Source: Streptomyces triticisoli (lineage in GTDB: Bacteria > Actinomycetota > Actinomycetes > Streptomycetales > Streptomycetaceae). Taken from it: a stretch of DNA of 64,000 nucleotides. A program made the position numbers and the translations under genes. The stretch spans positions 1 through 64,000 of the forward strand of contig NZ_QFDQ01000029.1 of assembly GCF_003270085.1 (NCBI RefSeq), written 5' to 3'. The notes beneath the pieces are model-generated. The model worked only from the letters and a program-made list of their open reading frames with translations, did no database searches and was not told the DNA's origin. Of the stretch, positions 1 through 9,877 are shown in pieces. Each line of letters opens with the position of its first letter. Position 1 is the first letter of the stretch.

Positions 1-1
1 C

Positions 2-373
2 ATGCCGTCCGCGCCGCCGCCCGGCCGCCCCGGCGGCTACGGCTACCCGCAGCCCGCCCAGCGGCCCCCGCAGGTCCCGCAGGCCGGCGGCCGCACCCGC
101 CACTGGATCGAGATCAACGGCACCCGCCACCAGATCTCCCGCCCGACGCTGGTGCTGGGCCGCAGCACCGACGCCGACGTGCGGATCGACGACCCCGGCG
201 TCTCCCGCCGGCACTGCGAGATCCGGACCGGAACGCCCTCGACGATCCAGGATCTCGGGTCCACCAACGGCATCGTGGTGGACGGGCAGCACACCACCCG
301 CGCTACGCTCCGCGACGGCTCGCGGATCGTCGTGGGCAGCACCACCGTTATCTATAGGCAAGCCGAAGGGTGA
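2..373 (+). CDS. fhaA: FhaA-type FHA-domain protein, C-terminal part
   Basis: Only the last ~123 codons are in the window; the gene starts to the left. The visible part is a Pro/Gly-rich linker followed by a complete forkhead-associated domain with the phosphothreonine-binding signatures LGRS, SRRH and DLGSTNG. FHA domains bind phosphothreonine, here probably on targets of the nearby kinase PknB. In mycobacteria FhaA has an N-terminal DUF3662 domain, heads the same gene order and binds the phosphorylated pseudokinase region of MviN/MurJ; a separate pseudokinase gene lies next to murJ in this window. The stop is 10 bases before fhaB, so the two are probably co-transcribed. The identity as fhaA is inferred from gene order, because the N-terminal domain cannot be seen. 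Confidence 0.85.
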   Translation: MPSAPPPGRPGGYGYPQPAQRPPQVPQAGGRTRHWIEINGTRHQISRPTLVLGRSTDADVRIDDPGVSRRHCEIRTGTPSTIQDLGSTNGIVVDGQHTTRATLRDGSRIVVGSTTVIYRQAEG

Positions 374-383
374 AGCGGGGGCA

Positions 384-896
384 ATGTCAGAGCTGACCCT
401 CACGGTCATGCGGCTGGGTTTCCTGGCCGTACTGTGGCTGTTCGTGATCGTGGCCGTGCAGGTCATCCGCAGCGACCTGTTCGGTACGCGCGTCACCCAG
501 CGGGGGTCCCGCCGGGAGGCCGCCAGGCCCCAGCAGGCCGCGCGGCAGGCCGCGCCTCCGCCCCAGCGAGGCCAGCAGGGCGGCGGCCGCCAGCGCCGCA
601 ACGCCCCCACCAAGCTGGTGGTGACCGAGGGCACCCTCACCGGAACCACCGTCGCGCTGCAGGGCCAGACGATCACCCTGGGCCGCGCGCACGACTCCAC
701 GATCGTGCTGGACGACGACTACGCCTCCAGCCGCCATGCCAGGATCTACCCGGACCAGGGCGGCCAGTGGATCGTCGAGGACCTCGGGTCCACCAACGGC
801 ACATACCTGGACCGGTCCCGGCTGACGACCCCCACACCGATCCAGCTGGGAGCGCCGATCCGCATCGGCAAAACCGTCATCGAGCTGCGGAAGTAG
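384..896 (+). CDS. fhaB: FhaB/FipA-like membrane-anchored FHA-domain protein
   Basis: 170 aa. One transmembrane helix at about residues 8-27, a basic Gln/Pro/Ala-rich linker, then a C-terminal FHA domain (about 75-165) with LGRAHDS, SSRHARI and DLGSTNGTYLD. It should bind phosphothreonine peptides at the inner face of the membrane. The mycobacterial counterpart (FhaB/FipA, Rv0019c) works in septum and cell-wall growth and is controlled by the kinases of the same cluster. It sits between fhaA and the PP2C phosphatase on the same strand. Identification rests on domain content, topology and order. Confidence 0.9.
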   Translation: MSELTLTVMRLGFLAVLWLFVIVAVQVIRSDLFGTRVTQRGSRREAARPQQAARQAAPPPQRGQQGGGRQRRNAPTKLVVTEGTLTGTTVALQGQTITLGRAHDSTIVLDDDYASSRHARIYPDQGGQWIVEDLGSTNGTYLDRSRLTTPTPIQLGAPIRIGKTVIELRK

Positions 897-1024
897 TGCT
901 ACGTCATGAATGAGCGCGAGCGGAGCGAGCACGCAGCGGCGGCCGTCACCCCGGGCCCCGGCGCGCTCCCGACCGGAGGGTGGGCACCGTGCGGATGTAC
1001 CCGGAGCCGACGGGCGAGGTGCGC

Positions 1025-2620
1025 ATGAGTCTGTCACTGCGCTTCGCCGCCGGATCGCACAAAGGCATGATCCGCGAGGGCAACGAGGACTCCGGCTACG
1101 CCGGACCCCGCCTGCTCGCCATCGCCGACGGCATGGGCGGCGCCGCGGCCGGAGAGGTCGCCTCCTCCGAGGCGATCTCCACCATCGTCGCCCTCGACGA
1201 CGACATCCCCGGCTCCGACATCCTCACCTCGCTCGGCTCCGCCGTGCGGCGCGCCAACGACCAGCTGCGCGCCATGGTCGAGGAGGACCCGCAGCTGGAG
1301 GGCATGGGCACCACGCTCACCGCCCTGCTGTGGACCGGCCAGCGGCTCGGCCTCGTGCACGTCGGCGACTCGCGCGCCTACCTGCTGCGCGACGGCGTGC
1401 TGACCCAGATCACGCAGGACCACACCTGGGTGCAGCGCCTCGTCGACGAGGGACGCATCACCGAGGAAGAGGCCACCACCCACCCGCAGCGCGCCCTGCT
1501 GATGCGCGCCCTGGGCAGCGGCGAACACGTCGAGCCCGACCTGTCCATCCGCGAGGTCCGCGCCGGCGACCGCTACCTGATCTGCTCCGACGGCCTGTCC
1601 GGCGTCGTCTCCCACCAGACGATGGAGGAGACCCTCGCCAGCTACCAGGGCCCCCAGGAGACCGTGCAGGAGCTGATCCAGCTCGCGCTGCGCGGCGGCG
1701 GCCCGGACAACATCACCGTCATCGTCGCCGACGTCCTCGACCTGGACACCGGCGACACCCTCGCCGGGCAGCTGTCCGACACCCCCGTCGTGGTCGGCGC
1801 GGTCGCCGAGAACCAGCACCCCCCGCACGACAACGGCATCATGCAGACCCCGGCCGGACGCGCCTCCGGCCTCGGCCGCCAGGTCCCCGGACAGGGCGGC
1901 AGGGGCGGCGAGTTCGGCCCGCCCGGCTCCGGCGACACCACCGGCTACGTCCCCGCCGACGGCTACGGCGACTACGGCGACGACGACTTCGTCAAGCCGA
2001 AGAAGAGCCGCAGGTGGCTGAAGAGATCCTTCTACAGCGTGCTCACGCTCGCCGTCATCGGCGGCGGCCTGTACGGCGGCCACCGCTGGACGCAGACCCA
2101 GTACTACGTCGGCGCCAACGAGGAGCACGTCGCGCTGTACCGGGGCATCAGCCAGGACCTGGCCTGGCTGAAGCTGTCCAAGCTGGAGACCGACCACCCC
2201 GAGATCGAACTCAAGTACCTGCCGCCCTACCAGCAGAAGCAGGTCAGGGCGACGATCGCCGAGGGCGGCCTCAAGGACGCCCGCAAGAAGATCGACGAGC
2301 TGGCGGTGCAGGCCTCCGCGTGCAAGAAGGAGACACAGCGCCGGGCCGCCGAGGAGAACAACGCCAAGTCGGGCCAGGGCCAGGCCGACGGCACCACCGG
2401 CACAGACACCGGCACCGCGAGCACCACCGGCACCGCGAGCACCACGGGAACCACCCGCACCGCCTTCACGTCCAAGGCGACACCGACGCCGAACCCATCG
2501 GCGTCGAAGTCACCGTCGTCCCCGTCCACGTCCACATCCACGACCGCGTCCACTCCCAGCCCCGGCCCCACTCTCTCGGAGGAAGAGCAGAAGGTCGTCT
2601 CGCTGTGCGGTAAGCAGTAG
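1025..2620 (+). CDS. pstP: PP2C-family Ser/Thr phosphatase (PstP-like)
   Basis: 531 aa from the ATG at 1025. The metal-dependent PP2C domain fills residues ~1-240 with the motifs RxGNEDSG, DGMGG, GMGTTL, VGDSRAYL and GGGPDNITV, which carry the metal-binding Asp residues. A membrane helix at about 335-353 is followed by an extracytoplasmic part ending in a Thr/Ser/Pro-rich tail with TGTAST repeats. It should remove phosphate from PknB and its substrates. Alternative starts exist at 980 and at a GTG near 988, but the family start MSLSLRFAAGSHKG begins at 1025. The SEDS gene follows after 27 bases. Confidence 0.93.
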   Translation: MSLSLRFAAGSHKGMIREGNEDSGYAGPRLLAIADGMGGAAAGEVASSEAISTIVALDDDIPGSDILTSLGSAVRRANDQLRAMVEEDPQLEGMGTTLTALLWTGQRLGLVHVGDSRAYLLRDGVLTQITQDHTWVQRLVDEGRITEEEATTHPQRALLMRALGSGEHVEPDLSIREVRAGDRYLICSDGLSGVVSHQTMEETLASYQGPQETVQELIQLALRGGGPDNITVIVADVLDLDTGDTLAGQLSDTPVVVGAVAENQHPPHDNGIMQTPAGRASGLGRQVPGQGGRGGEFGPPGSGDTTGYVPADGYGDYGDDDFVKPKKSRRWLKRSFYSVLTLAVIGGGLYGGHRWTQTQYYVGANEEHVALYRGISQDLAWLKLSKLETDHPEIELKYLPPYQQKQVRATIAEGGLKDARKKIDELAVQASACKKETQRRAAEENNAKSGQGQADGTTGTDTGTASTTGTASTTGTTRTAFTSKATPTPNPSASKSPSSPSTSTSTTASTPSPGPTLSEEEQKVVSLCGKQ

Positions 2621-2647
2621 GCAAGCCGTGAGAGGCCCTGTCACACG

Positions 2648-4093
2648 ATGAGCAGCACTACCAACCCGTCGTCGCACCACACGTCCACGATCGGCGCGAT
2701 CGGCGCACCGAGCCGGCGCAACACCGAACTCGCACTGCTGGTCTTCGCCGTCGCCGTCCCGGTGTTCGCCTACGCCAACGTGGGCCTGGCCATCAACAAC
2801 CAGGTGCCCGCCGGCCTGCTGAGCTACGGCCTGGGCCTGGGCCTGCTGGCCGGCGTCGCCCACCTTGCCGTACGCAAGTTCGCCCCGTACGCGGACCCGC
2901 TGCTGCTGCCGCTGGCCACGCTGCTGAACGGGCTCGGACTGGTCGTCATCTGGCGCCTGGACCAGTCGAAACTGCTGCAGGCAATCCGCCAGGCGGGAAC
3001 GGCCGCACCCCGGCAGCTGTTCTACACGGCGATGGGCATCGCCCTCTTCGTAGTGGTGCTGATCTTCCTCAAGGACCACCGCGTCCTGCAGCGCTACACC
3101 TACATCTCCATGGTCGGCGCACTGGTCCTGCTACTGCTGCCCCTGGTCCCCGGCCTCGGGCAGAACATCTACGGCGCCAAGATCTGGATCTCGGTCGCCG
3201 GATTCTCCATCCAGCCCGGTGAGTTCGCGAAGATCGTGCTGGCGGTCTTCTTCGCCGGCTACCTGATGGTGAAACGCGACGCGCTGGCCCTCGCCAGCCG
3301 CCGCTTCATGGGCCTGTACCTGCCGCGCGGCCGCGACCTCGGCCCGATCCTGGTCGTCTGGGCCATCTCCATCCTGATCCTGGTCTTCGAGACCGACCTC
3401 GGCACCTCCCTGCTGTTCTTCGGCATGTTCGTGATCATGCTGTACGTCGCCACCGAGCGGACCAGCTGGATCGTCTTCGGCCTGCTGATGTCCGCCGTCG
3501 GCGCCGTCGGCGTGGCGTCCTTCGAGCCGCACATCCAGACCCGCGTCCAGGCCTGGCTCGACCCGATGCGGGAGTACCAGCTGAGCCGGGCCGGCACCAA
3601 GGACGGCATCGTCCACTCCGAGCAGGCCATGCAGGCCCTGTGGGCCTTCGGCTCCGGCGGCACCCTCGGCTCCGGCCTCGGCCAGGGCCACTCCGACCTC
3701 ATCCGGTTCGCCGCCAACTCCGACTTCATCCTCGCCACCTTCGGCGAGGAACTCGGCCTGGCCGGCATCATGGCGATCCTGCTGATCTACGGCCTGATCG
3801 TGGAGCGCGGCATACGCACCGCACTGGCCGCCCGCGACCCCTTCGGCAAGCTGCTCGCCATCGGCCTGTCCGGCGCCTTCGCACTGCAGGTCTTCGTCGT
3901 GGCCGGCGGTGTGATGGGCCTCATCCCGCTCACCGGCATGACGATGCCGTTCCTGGCCTACGGAGGCTCCTCCGTCATCGCCAACTGGGCCCTGATCGGC
4001 ATCCTGATCCGGATCAGCGACACCGCGCGCCGCCCCGCACCCGCCCCCGCCTCCGACCCCGACGCCGAGATGACCCAGGTGGTCCGCCCGTGA
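2648..4093 (+). CDS. rodA: SEDS peptidoglycan glycosyltransferase, FtsW/RodA family
   Basis: 481 aa with roughly ten to twelve transmembrane helices. The SEDS signature region near residues 335-370 reads GSGLGQGHSDLIRFAANSDF followed by ILATFGEELGL, matching the family pattern G-x-G...tDFI.....EELG. SEDS proteins polymerise lipid II into glycan strands and work with a class B PBP. Here pbpA overlaps the stop codon by four bases, which suggests translational coupling of a polymerase/transpeptidase pair. FtsW versus RodA cannot be settled from sequence alone; the mycobacterial gene in this position is called rodA. Confidence 0.92.
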   Translation: MSSTTNPSSHHTSTIGAIGAPSRRNTELALLVFAVAVPVFAYANVGLAINNQVPAGLLSYGLGLGLLAGVAHLAVRKFAPYADPLLLPLATLLNGLGLVVIWRLDQSKLLQAIRQAGTAAPRQLFYTAMGIALFVVVLIFLKDHRVLQRYTYISMVGALVLLLLPLVPGLGQNIYGAKIWISVAGFSIQPGEFAKIVLAVFFAGYLMVKRDALALASRRFMGLYLPRGRDLGPILVVWAISILILVFETDLGTSLLFFGMFVIMLYVATERTSWIVFGLLMSAVGAVGVASFEPHIQTRVQAWLDPMREYQLSRAGTKDGIVHSEQAMQALWAFGSGGTLGSGLGQGHSDLIRFAANSDFILATFGEELGLAGIMAILLIYGLIVERGIRTALAARDPFGKLLAIGLSGAFALQVFVVAGGVMGLIPLTGMTMPFLAYGGSSVIANWALIGILIRISDTARRPAPAPASDPDAEMTQVVRP

Positions 4094-5571
4094 ACAAGCC
4101 CCTGCGCCGGATCGCGATCTTCTGCGGCCTCCTCATCCTCACCCTGCTCATCCGCAGCAACTGGATCCAGTACGCCAAGGCCGACAGCCTCAAGAACGAC
4201 TCCGAGAACCGCCGCGTCACCATCGCCCGCTACTCCACCCCGCGCGGCGACATCATCGTCGGCGGCTCCCCGATCACCGGGTCGACGGAGACGAAGAGCA
4301 GCGGGCTCAACGACCTGAAGTACAAGCGCACGTACAAGAACGGCCCGATGTGGGCGCCCGTCACCGGTTTCGCCTCGCAGGCCTACGACGCCAACCTTCT
4401 TGAGAAGGTCGAGGACGGCATCCTCACCGGCAACGACGACCGGCTGTTCTTCCGCAACACCCTGGACATGATCACGGGCAAGCCCAAGCAGGGCGGCAAC
4501 GTGGTCACCACGCTCAACGCGGCCGCGCAGAAGGCGGCGTACAACGGACTGAAGAGCCACGGCAAGGGCGCCGTCGTCGCCCTGGAACCGTCCACCGGCA
4601 AGATCCTGGCACTGGCCTCCTACCCGTCGTACGACCCCTCGTCGTTCGCCGGCACCGCCAACGCGGACGCCGAGGCCTGGAAGAAGCTCCAGAAGGAGAA
4701 CAACCCCGACGACCCGATGCTCAACCGGGCGCTGCGCGAGACCTACCCGCCCGGCTCCATCTTCAAGGTGGTCACCGCGGCCGCCGCACTGGAGAACGGC
4801 CTGTACACGTCGGCGGAGCAGCCCACCGACTCGCCACTGCCCTGGGTCATGCCCGGCACCACCACCGAGCTGAAGAACCAGGGCGACATCCCCTGCAAGA
4901 ACGCCACCATGCGTGAGGCGCTGCGGGTGTCCTGCAACACCGTCTTCGGCAAGATCGGCTCGGACCTCGGCAACGAGAAGATGCTCGCCGAGGCGGAGAA
5001 GTTCGGCTTCAACAAGGAGCAGTTCACCCCGGTCCGCGCCAACGCGTCGGTGTTCTCCGACGACATGAACAAGTCGCAGACCGCGCTGTCCTCGATCGGC
5101 CAGTTCAACACCGCCACCACCCCGCTGCAGATGGCCATGGTCACCGCGGCGATCGCCAACGACGGCAAGCTGATGAAGCCGTACATGGTCGACGAGCTGC
5201 AGACACCGAGCGTCGACACCCTCGAGCAGACCCGGCCCGAGGAGCTGAGCCGGCCGCTGTCGTCGAGGAACGCCCAGATACTGCAGTCGATGATGGAGAC
5301 CGTCGTCAAGGACGGCACCGGCAAGAACGCGCAGATCAACGGCGTCACGGTGGGCGGCAAGACCGGTACCGCGCAGCACGGCGTCGACAACAAGGAGAAG
5401 CCGTACGCCTGGTTCATCTCCTACGCCAAGACAGGCGACGGCAGCTCGCCGGTCGCCGTCGCCGTGGTCGTCGAGGACGAGAACGCCAACCGCGGCGACA
5501 TCTCCGGTGGCGGCCTCGCGGCCCCCATCGCCAAGAGCGTGATGGAGGCGGTCATCAACTCCAGGAAGTGA
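4090..5571 (+). CDS. pbpA: Class B penicillin-binding protein (PbpA)
   Basis: 493 aa from a GTG at 4090 that overlaps the SEDS stop (GTGA). A signal-anchor helix lies at residues ~7-23. The transpeptidase domain shows all three active-site motifs: SxxK in PPGSIFKVV, SxN in VSCNTVF and KTG in GGKTGTAQ. It cross-links peptidoglycan outside the membrane, paired with the preceding SEDS polymerase. A longer open frame begins at 3640 but runs through the SEDS gene in another frame, so the GTG is preferred. The mycobacterial cluster has pknA after pbpA; here pknB follows directly and there is no pknA. Confidence 0.95.
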   Translation: MNKPLRRIAIFCGLLILTLLIRSNWIQYAKADSLKNDSENRRVTIARYSTPRGDIIVGGSPITGSTETKSSGLNDLKYKRTYKNGPMWAPVTGFASQAYDANLLEKVEDGILTGNDDRLFFRNTLDMITGKPKQGGNVVTTLNAAAQKAAYNGLKSHGKGAVVALEPSTGKILALASYPSYDPSSFAGTANADAEAWKKLQKENNPDDPMLNRALRETYPPGSIFKVVTAAAALENGLYTSAEQPTDSPLPWVMPGTTTELKNQGDIPCKNATMREALRVSCNTVFGKIGSDLGNEKMLAEAEKFGFNKEQFTPVRANASVFSDDMNKSQTALSSIGQFNTATTPLQMAMVTAAIANDGKLMKPYMVDELQTPSVDTLEQTRPEELSRPLSSRNAQILQSMMETVVKDGTGKNAQINGVTVGGKTGTAQHGVDNKEKPYAWFISYAKTGDGSSPVAVAVVVEDENANRGDISGGGLAAPIAKSVMEAVINSRK

Positions 5572-5741
5572 CACCTGTCACGCCCCCTTCACATCGGTGC
5601 ACGTTGGGATACCGGTCCTGTATCGGGTGACGGGCTTGGCCAGGTCACACAGAGCGATCCGGGTACGGTAGGCCCGGACAGCAGCCTCCGGCGGCACACG
5701 TGGTGCCGGTCGGGACCGACGGAGAGGGCTGGTAGGGAACT

Positions 5742-7727
<1,986 letters not shown>

Positions 7728-7755
7728 CCCGACCGCTTCCCGGCCCCGACGACAA

Positions 7756-7792
7756 GAGCCCCGGCCCCCTTTCACGAGGGAAGCCGGGGCTC
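7756..7792 (+). terminator. Rho-independent terminator after pknB
   Basis: A perfect 10-bp stem GAGCCCCGGC / GCCGGGGCTC encloses a 17-base loop containing a smaller CCCT/AGGG pairing. It begins 28 bases after the pknB stop. There is no strong T run, which is common in GC-rich actinomycetes. Confidence 0.75.
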
Positions 7793-7936
7793 CGTCGTAC
7801 CGCCGTCCCACCCCACCACAAACCTGTACGCAATCCGATCGTGTCTTCACATGTCACCACTCGTTGATCGGGTGGGGTGGGGAATCGGAACGCTCTGCCC
7901 CGACCACGTGGCCGCACACGAACAGAAGGGCAGAAC

Positions 7937-9208
7937 ATGATCAACGAGTCGGTACTCCTGGAATCGAAGAGCATGCGCAACAGCGTGCTCGACCGCACGG
8001 ACGTCCTCGACAAGGTGAAGGCGCTGTCACTGCTGCCGGACGGGATGCATGTCACGACGGCGATGGTGGCGGCGTACTTCGAAGTCACCGTCGAAGTCGT
8101 CCGTCAACTGACCAGGCGCCACCGCGAAGAGCTCAATGCCAATGGCATGGTGGTTCTGCGAGGCGCTGACCTGCGAAAATTCGAGAGTGACAACATGTCA
8201 CTCTCGACGGGCAGTTATCCACAGGCGCGCCGAAGCCTCACCATCTACTCCCGCCGCGCCGTCCTCAACGTCGCGATGCTTCTCCGCGACAGCGACATCG
8301 CACGTCAGGTACGCACCTACCTGCTCGACATGGAGTACCTGGCGCGCACACAGCCTATGGAAAACTCACCGCAGCCGCCCGCCGTCTCCCTCGACGACCG
8401 CATCGACCAGCGCATCAGCCACGTTCTCGGCAGGACCGTCGTCCCCATGTTCAACGCCCTGATCGAAACGTCGGGCGAGCACCGGCGGGAGCTGATCGCG
8501 CTCCGCGCAGGCGTCCAGCACATCGAACGGCGGCTGCAGCAGCACCACGCCCGCCTCCGCAGTCTGGAGAGCCCCCGCCAGGACCGTCCCCTCGCCGGAG
8601 TCATGGCCGCCATGGACGCCATGACCGGCCGTGAGTTCGAGGAGCACATCGCCATGCTTCTGCAACGCGACGGCTGCACCAACGTCGTCGTCCTCGGGCG
8701 CCACGGAGACCGAGGCGTCGACATCACCGCGCTCACCGCCGACGGTCGGCGCCTCGTCGTCCAGTGCAAGAGGTTCGCGCCCCACCTGCGAATCACCAGC
8801 CCCGAGGTCCAGAAGTTCGTCGGATCCGCCAAGGTTCTGTACGCCTCGGACGTAGCCCTGTTCGTGGCGACGTGCCGCTTCACCCCCGACGCCCTGAGCA
8901 TCGCCGAGGAGGCCGGCATCACCGCCGTACACCGCGGGCTGCTGGAGAAGTGGGGCGCGGGCGACATGCTCACGGTCCTGAAAGTAGGACCGGAACGACA
9001 GCAAGGGGCCCGAAGCCGCAAGACGAAGTTGCGGCTTCGGGCCCTCGCCATGTTAGGTGACTGCCCCCCTCGAAGGGGGTCAGTCAGCTCGCCCGCAGCT
9101 CCTTCGGCAACGTCCGCTCGGCGTCCACCTTCTCCACCCGGACCAGCTCGCCCCAGACGATGTACCGGTACCGCGAGGTGTACACCGGCGTGCACGTCGT
9201 CAGGGTGA
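7937..9208 (+). CDS. Antirepressor-like N-terminus fused to an Mrr-type restriction endonuclease domain
   Basis: 423 aa from the ATG at 7937, preceded by AGAAGGGC. Residues ~1-140 resemble phage antirepressor/ORF6N-type proteins, with DRTDVLDKVKALSLLPDG, then MVAAYFEVTVEVVRQL and SRRAVLNVAMLLRDS; this is my recollection of the family. Residues ~150-215 look like a coiled coil. Residues ~227-340 form an Mrr-like PD-(D/E)xK nuclease: GREFEEHIAMLL, an Asp in DRGVDITAL and the Gln/Lys pair in VVQCKR. The function is inferred to be a DNA-binding nuclease, perhaps restricting foreign or modified DNA; no methyltransferase is nearby. Beyond residue ~355 the frame reads through a strong hairpin and over the 3' end of the opposing sortase gene, and that tail holds a rare TTA codon. 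The tail is probably not ancestral coding; stops lie in both other frames at 9054-9060. The gene separates pknB from the sortases. Confidence 0.8.
   Translation: MINESVLLESKSMRNSVLDRTDVLDKVKALSLLPDGMHVTTAMVAAYFEVTVEVVRQLTRRHREELNANGMVVLRGADLRKFESDNMSLSTGSYPQARRSLTIYSRRAVLNVAMLLRDSDIARQVRTYLLDMEYLARTQPMENSPQPPAVSLDDRIDQRISHVLGRTVVPMFNALIETSGEHRRELIALRAGVQHIERRLQQHHARLRSLESPRQDRPLAGVMAAMDAMTGREFEEHIAMLLQRDGCTNVVVLGRHGDRGVDITALTADGRRLVVQCKRFAPHLRITSPEVQKFVGSAKVLYASDVALFVATCRFTPDALSIAEEAGITAVHRGLLEKWGAGDMLTVLKVGPERQQGARSRKTKLRLRALAMLGDCPPRRGSVSSPAAPSATSARRPPSPPGPARPRRCTGTARCTPACTSSG
8181..8207. repeat. Perfect 12-3-12 palindrome inside the nuclease gene
   Basis: TCGAGAGTGACA, spacer ACA, then TGTCACTCTCGA, an exact inverted repeat inside the reading frame at about residues 82-91. 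A sequence identical to the E. coli DnaA-box consensus, TTATCCACA, lies eight bases further at 8215-8223. It looks like an operator or recognition site rather than a terminator. That it serves the gene's own DNA-binding domain is inference. Confidence 0.6.
9006..9044. terminator. Bidirectional hairpin between nuclease and sortase genes
   Basis: A perfect 16-bp stem, GGGCCCGAAGCCGCAA paired with TTGCGGCTTCGGGCCC around a 7-base loop. It lies 40 bases beyond the stop of the minus-strand sortase and inside the extended 3' end of the plus-strand nuclease frame. This suits a two-way terminator for convergent genes. Confidence 0.8.
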
Positions 9209-9863
9209 TGTAGTGGCCCGGCTTCTTCACGCCCGACTCCTTCGGGACCGGGGAGAGTACCTCGACGTTGTACTTCGAGGTCTCCGGGAGGATGTTGTAG
9301 ACCTTGTAGACGTACCACTTGTCCTTCGTCTCGAAGACGACCGGATCGCCCACCCGCACCTTGTCGATGTTGTGGAACTTAGCCCCGTGCCCGTCCCGGT
9401 GGGCGGCGAGGGAGAAGTTGCCCGTCTTGCCGGACGTCGGGAGGGCCGCCTTGACGGGGTCCAGGTAGTAGCCGGCCACGCCGCCGTTCAGTACGTCGTC
9501 CGACGTGCCCTTCTTGACCAGGACCTCGCCGCTGTGCATGGACGGCACGTGCAGGAAGCCGATGCCGTCCCTGGTGTCCAGCGCGCCGGGGCCGCCGGAG
9601 GCGGACTGGGCCCACTCGTCGCGGACCTTGTTGCCCTGCTGATCGGCCTTGCGGTCCGCCAGGACGTTCGTCCACCACAGGGAGTAGGCGACGAACAGGC
9701 CGAGGACCAGACCCGCCGTGATGAGAAGTTCACCGAAAAAGCTGACGGCGAGGGCCAGCGGGCCGGGCCGCCGACGGCGTCCCCCGGGGCCGGCAGCCGG
9801 CGCGTCACCGCGCCTTCGACTGCCGTCGCTGTGCTCTGCCGTGTCGTCCGTGGTCGCTGCCAC
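9084..9863 (-). CDS. srtE2: Class E sortase (SrtE2-like)
   Basis: 259 aa. N-terminal signal-anchor helix (~35-60, LALAVSFFGELLITAGLVLG), then a sortase barrel. Catalytic residues are visible: His in LAAHRDGHG, Cys in TLTTCTP and Arg in SRYRYIVWGE. Class E sortases cleave LAxTG-type sorting signals and attach proteins to peptidoglycan; in S. coelicolor SrtE1 and SrtE2 anchor the long chaplins needed for aerial hyphae. The second sortase lies 14 bases upstream on the same strand. Assignment as E2 follows its place nearest pknB and its shorter length. Sorting substrates are not encoded in this window. Confidence 0.9.
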   Translation of the reverse strand: MAATTDDTAEHSDGSRRRGDAPAAGPGGRRRRPGPLALAVSFFGELLITAGLVLGLFVAYSLWWTNVLADRKADQQGNKVRDEWAQSASGGPGALDTRDGIGFLHVPSMHSGEVLVKKGTSDDVLNGGVAGYYLDPVKAALPTSGKTGNFSLAAHRDGHGAKFHNIDKVRVGDPVVFETKDKWYVYKVYNILPETSKYNVEVLSPVPKESGVKKPGHYITLTTCTPVYTSRYRYIVWGELVRVEKVDAERTLPKELRAS

Positions 9864-9877
9864 TGTTCATCCGCCCT

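Noticed and set aside
910..2613. 567-codon frame over the PP2C gene
   Set aside because: Arg/Pro-rich out-of-frame reading; the PP2C frame has all catalytic motifs.
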